Source: Eulemur rufifrons (lineage: Eukaryota > Chordata > Mammalia > Primates > Lemuridae). From it: a DNA stretch of 64,000 bases. Both the position numbers and the translations under genes were made by a program. A model generated the notes under the pieces. That model was not told the DNA's origin and did no database searches. It saw only the letters and a program-made list of their open reading frames with translations. The stretch spans positions 119,349,501 through 119,413,500 of the forward strand of contig NC_090989.1 in NCBI RefSeq assembly GCF_041146395.1, read 5' to 3'. Position 1 is the first letter of the stretch. Every line of letters begins with the position of its first letter. Positions 36,590-49,612 of this stretch are shown here, piece by piece.

Positions 36590-36820
36590 ACACTTATATA
36601 GCCCTATGTATAAACTTAAACTATTCTAACAGCCTTACATAGTTACCTAATCTGTATAACTTTATAGGTAGGTACTATTATTATTCACATTTTATCAAAA
36701 AGGAAATTAAGGCACAGAGAGGTAAAATATAACCTGCTCAAAGACTTACACTCAATAAAAAGCTGATATTTTAACCTGATCCAGACTTTAGAGTCTATGT
36801 TATCAACTCTCGGCTGCCTC
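36590..36820 (-). repeat. MIR SINE, antisense
   Basis: 'taggtaggtactattattattcac', 'aaattaaggcacagagaggt' and 'aacctgatccagactttagagtc' match the reverse complement of MIR. Confidence 0.8.
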
Positions 36821-37953
36821 TTAGCCTTACCGTTAGTTAGATAAGCACACTCGGAAAGTCTAGGAACATGTGCCAAGATCCCTTTACTTTGGCTTTGGTG
36901 GTACATTCCCACCCATAGACAGTGGGGAGCGGGGAGAAGAGGTAAAGGGTAGGAAGGCTTCTGTTTAACTTCAATGTCCAGCCATTCCCACAGGTATGGG
37001 GTCAGGTGGAGCCAGGGTTTCTGACTCTCAGGCCACCCCATGTGACCAACTCCTGGTAGACAGAAGAGAAACTTCTTGCACTCTTAATGGGTCCCTTCTC
37101 ACAACCCCTTTACCCATTTACCCAGAGGCCTTCAGGGACCAAGAATGTAGCAGAGAAACCTGAGGAACAGCTGCTTAAAAAAAAAAAAAAAACTCTTGCC
37201 TGATTGGAAAAAAACCCACAAAAACCCACTTCTGGAGAAAGAATGTGGACTGGGGAAGCTGTCAGTTTGCAACTCCTGATCTATTCCTTTCATGCCCACC
37301 CACGGCCAGAGCCCCGTCTCTTTTTGGTGCTCAGCCTCCAGGGAACTGGCATCTAGTCATTCTACCCCATGCTATTCCCTTGCAGAGTAGAAAAGGAGGC
37401 ATCATTGATCTGGAATCACTTGGATAAGGTCTTAAAGGATGAATAGGAGTTTTCTGGGGGGAGTCTGATAGGAGGGAAAAGTGGATTCCAGATACAGAGA
37501 AATAGCAAGAGCCAAAGCTGAGAGGCAGAAAACATAAGGGACATTTTGAGGATCTGTGGGTAATTTTATGTGACTGGAGAGTAACACAAGATGAGGCTGC
37601 AGAGGGAGCAGGGCCAGGTGACAGCAGAGCTCTGGTATCAGAAGAAACAGCTTTTACCCCGGAGGTAGTGAGGGGCCCTTGGAGATTTTAAGTTGGAAAG
37701 AAAGATGCTCTGAGTTGTGTTTAGAACCTTCACTTGGACAGGCACAAGGAGCTAATCAAAGCCAATAGGGAGCTCAGGGAAGGCCAAGCTGCTTGAGCCA
37801 AAGCAGAGGCTCTGGGAATAGAGTGCAGGGGTCCCAGGGAGGTTTAGGTGGTAGAAATGACAAAAGGAGTGAGGATATTGCAGAGTAGATAATGTTAGAA
37901 CTGCTTCAGAAAAATAATCCAGAAAATGGTACTGCTCTTAATTTCTTTGTTCC
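36821..37953. other. Unassigned intergenic sequence
   Basis: About 37420-37870 resembles a widespread old mammalian repeat I cannot name. No coding sequence was recognised. Confidence 0.4.
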
Positions 37954-37969
37954 GATTCTATGTTATTTT

Positions 37970-38313
<344 letters not shown>

Positions 38314-38392
38314 GATTCTATGTTATTTTGACTGAATTGTGTCAACCTACTGCGAGCAAAACCCTGTAGAATTGTTTTAAAAGCTCATTCTG

Positions 38393-38688
<296 letters not shown>

Positions 38689-38696
38689 TCATTCTG

Positions 38697-40449
38697 TTCT
38701 AGCCTAATTGTAATTGAGATGTCTAGAAGAGGAAACAGAAAACTCATTTGAGGAAACGTGGGAGGTGGATTTCATAGGTAGTTTCCTGTGGCGGTGGCAG
38801 GTGGGCACTTTAGCCTGTACTACCTCTGTGGTTCCCACTTCCCATGCTCTCTTGGTTTCTCTCTCTTGGCAAGAGCTTCCAGCTGGTGCTTCCCCTCTTC
38901 AGCATTTCAGCCTCTAGTTGACCAGATCCTTAGAGGCAGGCACCTGTAGACTATCCAGTCAGTGCCCCCAAAGGGCAGAAGAACATCTTGTCAAGGAGAC
39001 CCCATATCTCCAGTTGCAGTATATTTGTCAGGAGCAGATGAGTGACAGGGAAAACTGCTCATTGGATCAAGGTCACCCTGGGGAGATGTACTGTGGATGA
39101 CTCGGTGCTCAGACGCTTTGTTCAGACTGAGCCACCAGGCGATGGTTTCGGAGGCCTGAAAGTCAGCTTTGAGCAGCCTCATGATGGACAGTGCCTGGGC
39201 ACTGGAGAGATGAGGTTCAGCAGGTAAGAAAAAGCTTTGACCTTTCACTGTGCAGGTAGCAAATCCAACGCCTACAGGGGCAAGGCAAGAGTAAAATGGA
39301 CTAGGGGAGACTATGGCACCCTGCAGCATTCATGCCTCATCTAGAAGGGGCAACTCCTCAGTTCCAGGCAAGGTCAAGTAGGAAAACAGAGCCAAGGAAG
39401 GGATAGGGGACAACTTTTCAAGAGAAGGCAGAAATTCAGATTTTTATGAGCCATCTCCTGATATTTGGATGTTGGCAATTAATTCAAAGTTTAAAATCAT
39501 TGAGCAGGCCAAACAAAGTTTGCCTGTGGGCCAGATTTGGCCTCTCAGCTACCAATTTTCAACCTCTGTTCTAAAGCTTGAACATTAAGCTCTGAATCAT
39601 CAGAGCATCATTAAGCTCTCAATCATCTAGAGCTAGAGCAGAGAAAAGGGTAGAGCTACTAGGAAGCTGGTAACAGGCAAATAGGTTCATCAGACCTGGG
39701 GGTCATTAGTCCAACTCCTGATTGCATAGACGGGGAAACTGAAGCTTGGCGAGAAGGAGTGCCCAGGGCACACAGTTCCAGGCAATGGGTAGCACTTGCA
39801 GCAAGAGCAAGAGACTCAAGCTTGCCTTTTGCAAAGCAGCATTCGCTCCTCTCACCTCAGTTCCCTCGGTTGCTTATTGTTTCCATTCTCTAGTTCTTGG
39901 CTATGACTGGGACATGTGTCCTCTACTGAACTCTGGATTCTTCCTATTGGACCCCTGGGGACTTTCCTGGGCTTCATCTGGAGTGTCTGCCCCACCCTCT
40001 TGGCCCGGAGCTGGTGCTATTTCTGAGACTGCTGGCACTGACCCCACAGGCTCCTCAGATGAGCCTTTCTGAACCCCATGATGTCCTGGGTGTGACACAT
40101 AGCCTGGTAGGGGCAAAAATGGGGCTTCATCTAAGTCTTTCTGAGTCCTGTGTTCCATCTGGTCAGATACACTGCTTCCCAGGATTAATATCCTCCTACA
40201 GAAAGGAAAGGCAAGTTTAAATGTCATTTTGTGCATGTGAAATGTAAAATGAGTTTGAGTGCATTTCAATTTTGTTTTCTCTTGCCCCTTTTTGCCATTT
40301 AATAGTCAGGGCCAACTTATCCATTAGGCACATCAAGCACAGTATCTAGGGTCCGTGAGACTTTTAAGGGCCCACAAAAATGTTTTAATTTTAATTTTTT
40401 TCAAAAACAGAATAAAAATAAATAAATATAATAACAAATATATAAAAAT
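38697..40449. other. Mostly unassigned, with a MIR piece
   Basis: No gene was recognised. 'gacggggaaactgaagcttgg' near 39730 is a short antisense MIR core. CAG|GTAAGA at 39223 is a good splice-donor match without supporting exon evidence. Confidence 0.4.
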
Positions 40450-40548
40450 GAATCCAATGTACTTAATGCCACTGAACCATATACTTAAAAGTGATTAAAA
40501 TGGTAAGTTTTATGTTATATATATTTCACCACAATAAAAATAAATAAA
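40450..40548 (+). repeat. L1M 3'UTR terminus
   Basis: 'tacttaatgccactgaacc', 'tacttaaaagtgattaaaatgg' and 'tttcaccacaataaaaa' form the conserved end of old L1M 3'UTRs. It appears to sit inside another decayed repeat (about 40286-40680) that I cannot name. Confidence 0.75.
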
Positions 40549-42698
40549 TCCAGCCTGGATTCTATTCATCCTTATACCAATGCAGCCATAAAATATAATT
40601 TTTAATTTTTTTTATGGAGGAAGTGGCCAACAAAATTGCTCAGAGCCCATGAAAATCATAATTTGGCTCTGCTAGTCCTGAGTAGTTGATTAATTCATAT
40701 CAATAATATCAATAAGTTTTATATTTACAGATCATATGGACTGCACTTCTCTCACTTGTTCATGGCTATGAGGCCTAAACAGGAAGTTTACACACTATGA
40801 CTCAGATTCTTACCACCTGCCATCTGGTGACAGCTACAGAGACTGTTTGGGCAAGATGCTGAGTACAACGGTTCTGAGAGACCCGCTGGTTTTGGTCTCT
40901 GTAGGCAAGTTTCCACCTTATTTGGCACAGTGAAGCCAGACACTCAGAGGTGGTCAATTTTACTCCAAAGGGCATTTCTGATGCTTTTCTTTATTAACAA
41001 ATCTCTCTCTTTGGATTACCAAAACAGCCTTCTGGTGGAGCTCCTTGACTTGGCTTTTGCTCCCATCCAACCCAGAATCATCTTTGTAAACATATATCTC
41101 CTGGAATAAGATTATTCAGTGGCTTCCAACATTTTCATTATTTCAGAAAGCTTGATGGAAATCCCATTTTCACTCATGGCAGTGCTTTCTAAAGTTATTA
41201 AAAAACTGCTTTCATTTGGGCTGAGTTTGTACCAGCTTGCTTAGTACTATTAATAAATTTTGAGCAAACAAGTGGATTATTTTCTAGATGCATAGTTTGT
41301 GTTGCAATGAGGTCTCTCACCTGTGAGCCCTTGGGAGAAAGATCATGAATGGATCCTTGGAAGTAAAAAGGTGTGGGGTTCTCTGGAAGTATCTCAGCAG
41401 AGTTTGACCACTCTGGGAGGGCAGTGTCACTCCAGCCAAAGAGAAATTACTGACTAGCTGATTATGGAAGAGAAGGTGGGGGAAGATGAAGAAACTTCAC
41501 ATTAAAATTCAACACAGAATGAAAGCTTGTCTTGAGCAAGGGTGAATGATTCAGCAAAAAACCTGTTTCCAGGATTTTAGTTACTGCTGTCTGCAATTCC
41601 TATGTGAAATAAAAAATCAGATTTTCATTATCTACTTGAAGTAATTCCATTCCTTACCAGATGACAAATAAGCACAAAAACATTTCCTAGAATGTTTTTT
41701 AAATACCTAAGTGAAAGCACCACTTAGGATCACAATGCGTGACACATCTGGTCATTGACAGAAATTTGGCCTTTAGCAGAGGGAAAGAAGTTTGGGTTTT
41801 TAAGTCCAATTCTGCTTGTTTGTTTATCATTGTAGTGCACAGTTATCATTTCACATTCCTACACTCAATCCTCTTTCTTCTGGTAACAGTCATACACACA
41901 CACACACACAAACACACGTACACACACACCAATTTTCTTGGGAAAAAATTTTTTTCACATCTGGGATATCCCTCAAGACTCCCATAAGCTTTGGAAGGCA
42001 CCAAGTCCTGTGCCCTCTGCCACTTCTCCTCGGAGTTTCAGAATGATCACATGTTCTACTCAAAACACAATTGGAACAGGATGAGAGCCAGCTTCTGTGT
42101 TAACCCATCAGCTCTGCTTGCTGGCCACATGCAAGCTGAGAGCAGCCCTCTCCAGAGGGTACAACTGCATTCTGTGAATGTAGGCTGCGCTGTACTCGCT
42201 CAGGGCCCTTGTTGGCTCTGTATTTCTTCCATTTTAAGAAGCCAGCAGGCTAGGGGCCAGAAGAAGATCTCATTAAGGATATGAAACATATGCCCATTAC
42301 TCTTTTGTTGCTATCAAGAAAACCAAAAAAAATCATTGAATTCCTGGAAGTGGACAGGGCTAGTGCCAGAATCAAGAGTGCAAGAGAAACCACAAATTAA
42401 AAAAAAATTACAAAATCCAAATTTGAAGACATGATAAAGTTTCAAGCTATTGGTCAGCTGGCTACTTTTGAGTGACTCTCTCTCCCTTCTCCATAACCTA
42501 AAGTTTGAAAATGTTATTTCTGAGACACATTCTCCAAATATTAGCAGTATTTTTGTGGGACTAGTTAGTGATATATTAGAAATTAGAATAGAACTTAAAA
42601 ATTTTCAGGTTAGGATTTCCAACTGAATTTTTATTTTTCTTTTGTATTCGACAAACATTTATTTTTTATTTTTTTGCTTCATATCTTAAGTCTCTCTC
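40549..42698. other. Unassigned intergenic sequence
   Basis: No gene or confident repeat apart from a (CA)n tract at about 41893-41930. Confidence 0.45.
41893..41930. repeat. Imperfect (CA)n
   Basis: CA units broken by an 'aaacacacgt' interruption. Confidence 0.92.
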
Positions 42699-43796
42699 TT
42701 TTTTTTTTTTAAATTTCAGCTCATTATGGGGGTACAAAAGTTCAGGTTATATATATTGCCCATGTCCCCCCATCCCCCCCCCAGTCTGAGCTTCAAGCGT
42801 GTCCATTCCCTAGACAGTGCACATCGCACTTATCATGTAGGTATGCACCCATCCCCTCCCCCACCCCCATCCCCCCCCCCAGTCAGAACTTCAAGCATGT
42901 CCATTCCCCAGGCAGTGTGCATCGCACTCATCAAGTAGGTATACACCCATCCCTTCCCCCCCAGCCCCGACCTCTGTCCGATACCCAATTGGTGTTATTC
43001 CCAAATGTGCACTTAGGTGATGATCAGGGAAACCAGTTTGCTGGTGAGTACATGTGGTGCTTATTTTTCCATTCTTGGGATACTTCACTTAATAGAATGG
43101 GTTCCAACTCTCTCCAGGAGAACCAAAGAGATGCCATATTGCCATTATTTCTAATAGCTGAGTAATATTCCATGGTATACATATACCACATTTTGCTAAT
43201 CCATTCATGAATTGATGGGCATTTGGGTTGTTTCCACATCTTTGCAATTGTGAATTGTGCTGCTATAAACATTCGGGTGCAGGTGTCCTTTTTGTAGAAT
43301 GACTTTTGTTCTTCTGGGTAGATGCCCAATGATGGGATTGCTGGATTGAATGGTAGGTCTACTTGAATCTGTTTAAGGTATCTCCACATTGTTTTCCACA
43401 GGGGTTGCACTAGTTTACAGTCCCACCAGCAGTGTATGAGTGTTCCTGTCTCTCCGCATCCACGCCAACATGTATTGTTTTGGGACTTTTTGATAAAGGC
43501 CATTCTCATTGGAGTTAAGTGATATCTCATTGTAGTTTTGATTTGCATTTCCTGATAATTAGAGATGTTAACATTTTTTCATATGTTTGTTAGCCATTTT
43601 TATATCTTCTTTTGAAAAATTTCTATTCATGTCATTTGCCCACTTTTTGATAGGGTTGTTCGATTTTTTCTTACTGATTTTCCTGAGTTCTAAATAGATT
43701 CTCGTTATCAGTCCTTTATCTGATGTGTAGTATGCGAAAATTTTTTCCCATTCTGTAGGTTGTCTGTTTACTCTCGTGACTGTTTCTTCGGCTGTG
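42699..43796 (-). mobile_element. Young L1, 5'-truncated, antisense
   Basis: It begins with a T-run (tail) and a 3'UTR with C-rich plus-strand tracts (G-rich on the sense strand). The end of ORF2 follows in one open minus frame at 43024-43548 (174 codons). That frame carries the usual L1 ORF2 C-terminal features, including a [11 protein letters not shown] motif, [10 protein letters not shown] and EYYSAI. It is open to its stop near 43024 and far less decayed than the other L1s here. The L1 text stops at about 43796 ('ttcttcggctgtg'), so only about the last 1.1 kb was inserted. I did not find a clear target duplication. Confidence 0.85.
42779..42976 (-). repeat. Two-copy 98-bp tandem repeat in the L1 3'UTR
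   Basis: 'agtctgagcttcaagcgtgtcc' at 42783 recurs as 'agtcagaacttcaagcatgtcc' at 42881, a 98-bp period. The rest of the unit, 'attcccyagrcagtg', 'catcgcact', 'aagtaggtat', 'cacccatccc', also repeats. Each copy is next to a long C-run. Confidence 0.9.
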
Positions 43797-44344
43797 ATTT
43801 ATTTTTCTTAAATGCAATGCCAAAGGCTATCTCCTTGCATCTAGACAGCTAGGCCATCCAGCTCAGGTGAGTTTCTCCTTTATGAATGTCATGGATATGG
43901 TGATATGCCACTCAAATCCCCTTCAATGCAGGATTATTGCCTCAGCTGCTGCAAGTGCTATTGGCGAATAGCCCTCAGCCATCAGCCCCCTTCAGGGACT
44001 GTCTCATCTGTAGAGATTAGCTTCTTTCAAAGTCACAGTTTTTGGGGCTGGCCATATCCAATGACTAAAATGTAAGAAATAAAGATTTGGCCCCTCAGCT
44101 CAACCTGGGAAAACTCTGAAGGGCCATTTTCACTCCAGAACTTCCTTTTAGGGAGCCAAGGCTGCTGTTGGGCCTGCATCACAATTCGATTTCTCCCTCT
44201 GTCGATTCCTGCTTCCTTCCTCTTCCTACAGCAGGAGTTATCCCAAGGGCACTTCCCAATAAACATCCTGAACACTAAACTCCACGTCAGAGTCTGCTTC
44301 CTGGAGAATATAATCTGCGATATAAACAATTTCCATTAAAAGAA
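43797..44344. other. Unassigned intergenic sequence
   Basis: No gene or confident repeat. The minus-strand 98-codon frame at 44033-44329 has no recognisable domain. Confidence 0.45.
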
Positions 44345-45049
44345 TTTAAATAGACTTTGTTTTTTAGAGCAGTTTTAGGTTCACAGCAAAATTAAGCAGA
44401 AGGTACAGAGATTTCCCATATATACCCCGCCTCCACATAGCCACAGACTCCCTCTCTATCAAAATTCTGCACCAGAGTGGTACATTTGTTGCAATTGATG
44501 AACCTACATTGACAGTCATTATCACTTAAAGTCCATAGTTTACATTAGGGTTCTCTCTTGGTGTTTGTTGTATGTACTATGGTTTTTGACAAATACAGAG
44601 TAGTTTCACTGCCCTAAAAATTCTCTGTGCTCTGCCTATTCATCCCTCCCCCCAGTCTCCAAATCCCAGCAACCACAGATCCTTTTACTGTCCGTATAGT
44701 TTTGCCTTTTCCAGAATGTCACATAGCTGGAATCATACAGTACGTAGCCTTTTCAGATTGACATCTTCCACATATGCATTTAAGGTTCCTACGTGTCTTT
44801 TCATGGTTTGATAGCTCATTTATTTTTAATGCTGAATAACAGTCCATTGTCTGGATGTACCACAATTTATTTAACCATCTACCCACTGAAGGATATCTTG
44901 GTTGCTTCCAAGTTTGGGCGATTATGATAAAGCTGCTATAAATGCTATATATATCTGTGTCCACGTTTTAGTGTAGACATGAGTTTTTTAACTCATTTGG
45001 GTAAGTTCCAAGGAGTGCAATTGCTGGATTGTATGGTAATCATATTTTT

Positions 45050-45704
45050 ATTTTTTATTTTTAGAGACAGTGTCTTACTATGTTGCCCAGGCTAGAGTGC
45101 AGTGTCATGGTCATAGCTCACTGCAGCTTTGAACTTCTGGGCTGAGGCAATCCTGCTGCCTCAACCTCCTGAGTAGCTAGGACTATATATGTGTGCCACC
45201 ACATTCAGCTAATTTTTTTTTTTAATTTTTTTTCTGAGACAGAGTCTCACTCTGTTGCCTAGGCTAGAGTGAGTGCTGTGGCGTCAGCCTAGCTCACAGC
45301 AACCTCAAACTCCTGGGCTCAAGCAATCCTCCTGCCTCAGCCTCCCGAGTAGCTGGGGCTATGGGCATGCACCACCATGCCGGGCTAATTTATTCCATAT
45401 ATATTTTTTTAGTTGTCCAGCTAATTTCTTTCTATATTTTTTTAGTAGAGATGGGGTCTCACTCTTGCTCAGGCTGGTCTCGAACTCCTGAGCTCAAACG
45501 ATCTGCCCACCTCAGCCTCCCAGAGTGCTAGGATTACAGGTGTGAGCCACCACGCCCGGCCTAATTTTTTAATTTTTATTTTATGTGGAGGTGGAGTCTT
45601 GCTATGTTGCCCAGGCTGGTCTTCAACTGCTGGCCTCAAGCGATCCTCCTGCCTCAGCCTCCCGAAGTGTGGGATTACAGGCATGAGCTATCATGCCCAG
45701 CCCT
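45050..45704 (-). mobile_element. AluJ-like SINE, split by a second Alu
   Basis: The right-monomer part is 45050-45226 ('agagacagtgtcttactatg' to 'cacattcagctaattt'). The left-monomer part is 45562-45704 ('gtggagtcttgctatgttgcc' to 'tatcatgcccagcc'). Joined, they make one old Alu. Confidence 0.85.
45227..45561 (-). mobile_element. Lemur-type Alu inserted in the linker of another Alu
   Basis: Long-linker lemur Alu ('gagacagagtctcactctg' to 'cacgcccggcc'). The sequence taattttttaattttt after it (45562-45577) closely repeats the T/A-rich sequence before it, fitting insertion at the A-rich linker with target duplication. Confidence 0.88.
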
Positions 45705-47060
45705 ATCTTTAGTTTTATAAGAAACTCCAAATTGTAGTCCACTGCATTCCTACCAGCAATGAATGAGAGTTCTTTTTGCTCCACGATCTTGACAGCATTT
45801 GGTGGTGTTAGTGTTTTGGATTTTGGCCATTCTAATAGGTATGTAGTGGTACCTCAATGTTTTTTAAATTTGTAATTCCCTAATGACATAAACTGTTGAG
45901 CATCTTTTCATATGCGTATTTACCAAATGTATATCTTCTTTGGTGAGGTGTCACTCAAGGTTTTTGGCCCATTTTGTAATTGGGTTGTTTGTTCTCTTAT
46001 TGTTGAGTTTTAAATGTTATTTGTATATTTTGGATAGCAGTCCCTTATTAAATATGTCTTTGCAAATATTTTCTCCCAGTCTGTGGCTCGTCCTCATTTT
46101 CTTGACAATATCTTTCCCAGAGCAGAAGTTTTTAATTTTAATGAAGTCCAGCTGTTCAATTCTTTCTTTTATGGATCATAGCTTTGGCGTTGTATCTAAA
46201 ATGTCCATCATACCCTAGGTCATCTACCATGTTATCATCTAGGAATTTTATAGTTTTGTGTTTTACATTTAAGTCTATCATCCATTTTGAGTTAATTTTT
46301 AAAGGGTATAAAGTCTATGTCTAGATTCATTATTGCCTTTGCTCCTTTGTTGAAGATAAGTTGACTGTATTTATGTGGATGTTTTTCTGGGCTTTCTATT
46401 CTGTTCCACTGACCTATTTGTCTATTCTTTCACCAGTACCACACTGTCTTGATTACTGTAGATTTATAGGAAGTTTTGAAGTTCGGTAACCTCAGTTCTC
46501 TGACTTTGTTCTACTCTTTCAATATTGTGTTGGCTATTCTGGATATTTCTCTTCCTATAAACTATAGAATCAGTTTGTCAATATCCACAAAATAAATTGC
46601 TGGGAATTTTGATTGGGATTGTGTAGATCATGTTAGGAAGAACTAACATGTTGAGTCTTCCTAAACATGAAATGGCTTTTCATTTATTTAGTTCTTCTTT
46701 ATTTCCTCAGAGTTTTATAGTTTTCCTCATATAGATTTTGTACATATTTTGTTGTACTGATACCTAAGTATTTCTCTCTTTTTGGTGTTAATGTAAATGA
46801 TATTGTGTTTTTAATTTCAAATTCCATTTGTTCATTGCTGGCATATAAGAAAGCAATTGACTTTCGTATATTAACCTTGTACCCTGCAACCTTGCTATAA
46901 TTGCTTATTAGTTCCAGGAGGTTTGTTTTTGTTTTGTCAATTCCTTTGGATTTTCTATTAATATGTAGATAATCATGTCATCTGGGAACAGGAACAATTG
47001 GATTTTTTTCCTTGCCAATCTGTATACCTTGTATACATTTTATTTCCTTTTTTTTTTGTT

Positions 47061-48240
47061 AATGAATACTTGAAGAATTTCTGCCTTATGTCCCTGCCCA
47101 TAGTTGCCTCCTGATTAGGTTTATTACAGTCTTCCTTTTGAGTCTTTCTAGTTTGCATTCTGATCATACTCATTATCCTTGCAATCAGAAGTAACACCTT
47201 TGTTCATCAACTCAGATGCTTGAATAGACCCTGATAGAGGGAGAATCATAGAGGAGGCAGAGTCTGGGTGACCAAAGATGGGGAACCATGACAACAAATG
47301 TAAAAGCTTAAGTCAGGAGAAAGAGCTGGCAGTGGTTTTTTTTGTTTTGTTTTGTTTTTGTTTTTTTTACAGCTTTGAATGAGATGGTTTGATGGCAGAG
47401 TTTTAAATATGACTTCCTTTTCATTTACTTTATGTTTATAGTAAACATGCTCCTCGTAACAAAAATAAAAATAGTGTAGACAAGATTAACACAGAAAGTA
47501 AGACTGTCCCTCACTCCAAAGCCCTAATCATTTACCCCAAAGTTAATCAGTAATCCTAGTTAATGATTTCCTCTGTGTTACAGGATCGGTTTCAAGGGAA
47601 AGATGGCCACGCTGGCTTGAAACACATTAAGCTGAGAATGATGATGATATACCTTGGTGGCAATGTTCCAAGAAACAGCAAGATATTTTGAATAGGCAGT
47701 TGGAAAATTAAGAACTAACGAGGTAGATCTGAACATTTTTCTGCATTGCTAGTGGTGTAGAGGAAATGTGAGAAAGAGAAATGAGAAGTAGGAAAAAAAA
47801 GCACAGCTCTTAACCCTAAGCAACACCCACATTTAGGAGGTAGCCAAGGAAAATGAGGCCCTTGAAGGAGACAAAAGCAATGGTCATTGAGGTAAGAGAA
47901 AATTGAGAATTGCTTCTATGTTTTAGTGATATATCAACTTTACTTCCCCATGATAATACAATATACATATAGCTGGCAGGCAATATTTCTACTGACAAGA
48001 AAACTTATATCAAACATAACTATATTTTGTACTGTATTTTACTGCAGAACTTTCTGCTGTTTGCCCTTGTTCATTAGTGTCCTACTCTGAATTTGTATGT
48101 TGCTAGACTTTGGGCCTTTAGTCTGTGTAGACATGTGGAAACTGCAAAGCTTTCCTCATAGCTCAGCTCTCTCTCTCTCTTTTTTTTTTTTTCCCAGTTC
48201 TGCTCTCTGGCCATTGTAAAATCCTCCCTTCTGTCTGAGG
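47061..48240. other. Unassigned intergenic sequence
   Basis: No gene was seen. A (TTTTG)n stretch lies near 47338-47368, and a CT/T-rich tract near 48168-48193. Confidence 0.45.
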
Positions 48241-48312
48241 TAATTTGTTACACAGCAATAGGTAACTAGTATGCCCACCAAATCCCTAGTCCTGGTCGAC
48301 TCAGAAGTGTCC
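48241..48312 (+). repeat. Left copy of a 72-bp direct repeat
   Basis: 'taatttgttacacagcaat' to '...cagaagtgtcc'. It matches 48870-48941 with few mismatches. It contains an LTR 3' end plus its flanking sequence. Confidence 0.85.
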
Positions 48313-48323
48313 CTTCTGCCTCT

Positions 48324-48897
48324 CCCTGTGATATGCAGACTTCTAAGATGGCCCCCAATAGTCACCAACTTCTGGTATTTACACTCTGGCATAATTCCCT
48401 CCCCTTGGGTGTGGGCTAGACCTAGTGATTTGATTTTATGGCTTAGATGATGGGATGTCACATCTATGATTAAGTTATAAAAGGTCATAACTTTGGTCTT
48501 CCTAGAACTCTCTCTATTGCCTTCTGGGCTTGAATGTTTTCATAGAGTAAGCAGCCATGAAGGATTAGCCCACATAGCAAGGAACTGAGGTCAGTTTTTG
48601 GCTAACAGCCAACAAGGAACTGAAGCTCTCAGACCAATAGCCCAGGATGAAATAAATGTTGCCAACAACCACTGAGTGAGCTTGGAAGCTGATCATTCCC
48701 CAGTTGAGCCTTCAGATGAGACCACAGACCTTGGGCCAACACTGTTATTACAGCCTTGCGAGAGGCTGTGAAACAGAAGACCCAGCTCAGCTGTGACTAG
48801 TTTCTTGACCCACAAGAACTGTAAGATGATGATAATTATGTGCTCTTTGAAACCAGTAGGTTTTTGGGGTAATTTGTTACATAGCAATAGGTAACTA
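48324..48897 (+). repeat. MLT1-like MaLR LTR
   Basis: 'ctaagatggcccccaatag', 'acttctggtatttacac', 'agcccacatagcaaggaac', 'agtgagcttggaagctgatc', 'gttgagccttcagatgagacc' and 'ggggtaatttgttacatagc' follow a common mammalian LTR in sense orientation. Subfamily uncertain. Non-coding. Confidence 0.65.
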
Positions 48898-48941
48898 ATA
48901 TGCCCACTAAATTCCTAGTCCTGGTTATCTCAAAAGTGTCC
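48870..48941 (+). repeat. Right copy of the 72-bp direct repeat
   Basis: It overlaps the LTR 3' end and continues into flanking 'atgcccactaaattcctag', the same order as at 48241. The offset is 629 bp. Confidence 0.85.
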
Positions 48942-49300
48942 ATATCTCAAGTGCCAGTCTTCAGGAGTGCAGGGAGGCTGGTACAGGAGGGTGATGCTGA
49001 GGCCTAGACTAGGACGGTGGCAGAAGAAATAGAGAGGAGTGGTGTATGTGAGGCAAGACCAGATGGACCTGATGATCAATTGGATAGTGGGGGATTAAGA
49101 AGAAGAGTCAACCTGGTGAGAGTGGGGCTGGTTACTAAGGAGTGGTACACAAGGGGTTTGCAGAGGTTTGGAGAGATGGCTTTGCATATCATGACACTGT
49201 CCTCAAGCCAGAAAAAAGAAGTTTAGTTCAGACCTCTCTTGTCTGTGTAAAATCAGATCTGTTGGGATGTATATAGGGGTACAGAAAAAATAAGTTTGAA

Positions 49301-49603
49301 GCCAGGCTTGGTGGCTCATGGCTGTAATCCCAGCACTTTGGGAGGCCAAGACTGAAGGATCTCTTGAGGCCAAGAGTTTGATGCTAGCCTGGGCAATATA
49401 GAAAGACCCATCTCTACAAAAAATTTTTAAAAATTAGCTGGGCATGCTCCTGTAGTTTGAGCTGCTCAGGAGGTTGAGGCAGAAGGATTGCTTGAGCCCA
49501 GGAATTTGAGGTTACAGTGAACTATGATTGTGCCACTCACTGTACTCCAGCCTTGGTGACAGAGTGAGACCGCAATCTCTAAAAAAAAAAAGAAAAAAAA
49601 AAG
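49301..49603 (+). mobile_element. AluJ-like SINE with target duplication
   Basis: 'gccaggcttggtggctcat' to an A-rich tail. The direct repeat aagtttgaa lies at 49292-49300 and 49604-49612. Confidence 0.88.
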
Positions 49604-49612
49604 AAGTTTGAA

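Larger units (their letters stand above)
44345..47060 (-). repeat. Older antisense L1 (3'UTR and ORF2)
   Basis: 'agcagttttaggttcacagc', 'agatttcccatatataccc', 'tgccttttccagaatgtcac', 'ggatgtaccacaatttatt', 'gcaattgctggattgtatgg', and later 'tctattctgttccactgacc' and 'aatcatgtcatctgggaac' follow an old L1 3' end and ORF2 in reverse. The nested Alu pair at 45050-45704 interrupts it. It is fully decayed. Confidence 0.82.

Noticed and set aside
39042..39227. Possible exon ending at CAG|GTAAGA (39223)
   Set aside because: The donor match is good but the frame is short and featureless, with no acceptor or conserved coding; such donors occur by chance in 64 kb.
43024..43548. 174-codon minus frame as a cellular gene
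   Set aside because: It is the C-terminus of L1 ORF2 next to an L1 3'UTR and tail.
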